From CAZACQ01 sp964483725 (GTDB taxonomy: Bacteria > Patescibacteriota > Gracilibacteria > Absconditabacterales > Absconditicoccaceae), in the NCBI GenBank assembly GCA_964483725.1, contig CAZACQ010000020.1, positions 1-17,724 on the forward strand: 17,724 nt of DNA. The letters are read 5' to 3'. The stretch's first letter is position 1, and the number at the start of each line of letters is the position of its first letter. A program made the translations under genes and the position numbers. Below, one piece after another: positions 17,176 to 17,724 of this stretch. The notes under the pieces are model-generated. The model did no database searches. It had not been told where the DNA came from and saw nothing but the letters and a program-made list of their open reading frames with translations.

Positions 17176-17517
17176 ATGTCCGAAAAAATTGATATACCAG
17201 TTGATATTTATGAATCTGATCAAGAAATACTTATAGTTGTACCTTTGTGATGAGTTAGTAAAGACACTATTTCTGTTTATTTAGAAAAAACTTCTTTGAT
17301 ACTTTCATGATCTAGAAAAATGTCTGATTTAAAAGAATCTTTGACTCCTGTTCAGGAAGAATGTTTTTGGTGAAATTTTTGTAAAACTATTAATCTACCA
17401 CAAAATGTTTATTTTGAAAAAATATCTTCTTCTTTATCTAAGGAAAATATTTTAACAATTGTTGTACCTAAAGTAATTATTCCTGAAAAATTAGAATTAG
17501 ATATAAAATCTTCATAA
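17176..17517 (+). CDS. Hsp20/alpha-crystallin family small heat-shock protein
   Basis: A 113-residue ATP-independent chaperone that holds unfolding proteins. The alpha-crystallin core is compact: IDIPVDIYESDQEILIVVPLGGVSKDTISVYLEKTSLILSGSRK, then ECFWGNFCKTINLPQNVYFEKISSSLSKENILTIVVPK. It matches the V.e.d.eiii.v.lPG...e.i.v......L.i.g.R plus G.F.r.i.LP..v......a....GvL.i..PK layout. The usual GvL is EN-IL and the last IxI/V tail (KVIIPEKLELDI) is present, as needed for oligomers. All four Gly are TGA. No HrcA/CIRCE operator is visible upstream. It ends the co-directional run before the tRNAs. Confidence 0.88.
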
Positions 17518-17532
17518 AAAAATAAATTTGTC

Positions 17533-17560
17533 TTGAAAATTTTTATAAAATGATTAATAT
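17533..17560 (+). promoter_or_regulatory. tRNA promoter, TTGAAA-16-TAATAT
   Basis: TTGAAA at 17533-17538 and TAATAT at 17555-17560, spacer 16, boxes identical to those of HU. It lies about 28 bases before tRNA-Gln and probably drives both tRNAs. Confidence 0.6.
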
Positions 17561-17588
17561 GTAACTTACTTGTCAAAATAAATTAAGT

Positions 17589-17661
17589 TGGGATGTAGCC
17601 AAGTTGGTAAGGCAACGGGCTTTGAACCCGTGATTCGTAGGTTCGAGTCCTACCATCCCAG
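17589..17661 (+). tRNA. tRNA-Gln(UUG)
   Basis: Acceptor TGGGATG (17589-17595) pairs with CATCCCA (17654-17660); the discriminator is G. The anticodon stem ACGGG/CCCGT encloses the loop CTTTGAA, anticodon TTG. The first base U is typical of tRNA-Gln. 73 nt, with no encoded CCA. Confidence 0.97.
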
Positions 17662-17669
17662 TTTTATTT

Positions 17670-17724
<55 letters not shown>

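Noticed and set aside
37..17517. Idea that the many short frames are frameshifted pseudogenes
   Set aside because: All breaks are single in-frame TGA with no shift, at conserved Gly positions; recoding explains every one.

Overview
This window comes from an AT-rich bacterium that reads UGA as glycine (translation table 25). Almost every gene is cut into short pieces by TGA under the standard code, yet each becomes one continuous, family-length protein when TGA is Gly, and only TAA or TAG end the genes. Conserved glycines fall on TGA again and again: the ssb core, the cysS nucleotide-binding regions, lepB near its catalytic Lys, and the FEGRF motif of the transposase. Known users of this code are the Patescibacteria/CPR lineages Absconditabacteria (SR1) and Gracilibacteria (BD1-5). 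Pilin genes, a compact gene set and CPR-type conserved hypotheticals fit that assignment. I cannot decide between the two lineages from this window alone, although rare CGA/CGG codons may help (see findings).

Layout. Positions 1-13 look like the 3' end of a tRNA (Arg-like acceptor) and are followed by a REP-associated (Y1/HUH) transposase (37-558). Next come a secreted acidic beta-sandwich protein (637-1890) and a membrane-anchored helical-repeat protein (1960-2628). The latter converges on a minus-strand DUF177/YceD-like gene (2655-3170) across a shared bidirectional terminator. From a divergent promoter pair starts cysS (3317-4807). Two tandem small T4SS-pilin-like membrane proteins follow (4873-5793), then an RlmD-type rRNA methyltransferase (5834-7285), a type IV pilin (7393-8058), a CPR-conserved hypothetical (8240-8797), a membrane coiled-coil protein (8875-9309), an ECF-like sigma factor (9365-9925) and HU (10123-10395).

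A second block holds a Mur ligase without the usual N-terminal domain (10509-11771), a DUF58 protein (11782-12480) and an HD-domain phosphohydrolase (12504-13100). A minus-strand tRNA-Leu(CAA) follows, then a 52-bp perfect palindrome between that tRNA and ssb. A long co-directional run comes next: ssb, lepB, a CorC/HlyC-type protein, an ABC-2 permease, a PH-like membrane protein and Hsp20. The window ends in tRNA-Gln(UUG) and a truncated initiator tRNA.

Gene expression signals. Promoters are unusually easy to read: TTGAAA-like -35 boxes sit 16 bp (once 17) from TATAAT-like -10 boxes. No gene has a convincing Shine-Dalgarno sequence; starts lie in A/T-only leaders. Genes expected to be highly expressed (HU, pilin) use GGT/GGA for much or most of their Gly, whereas most other genes use mainly TGA. 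Functionally the window mixes housekeeping (cysS, ssb, HU, rRNA modification, secretion) with cell-surface functions (pili, wall ligase, secreted protein), as expected of an episymbiont that depends on contact with a host cell. That lifestyle is inferred from the lineage, not seen in the sequence.
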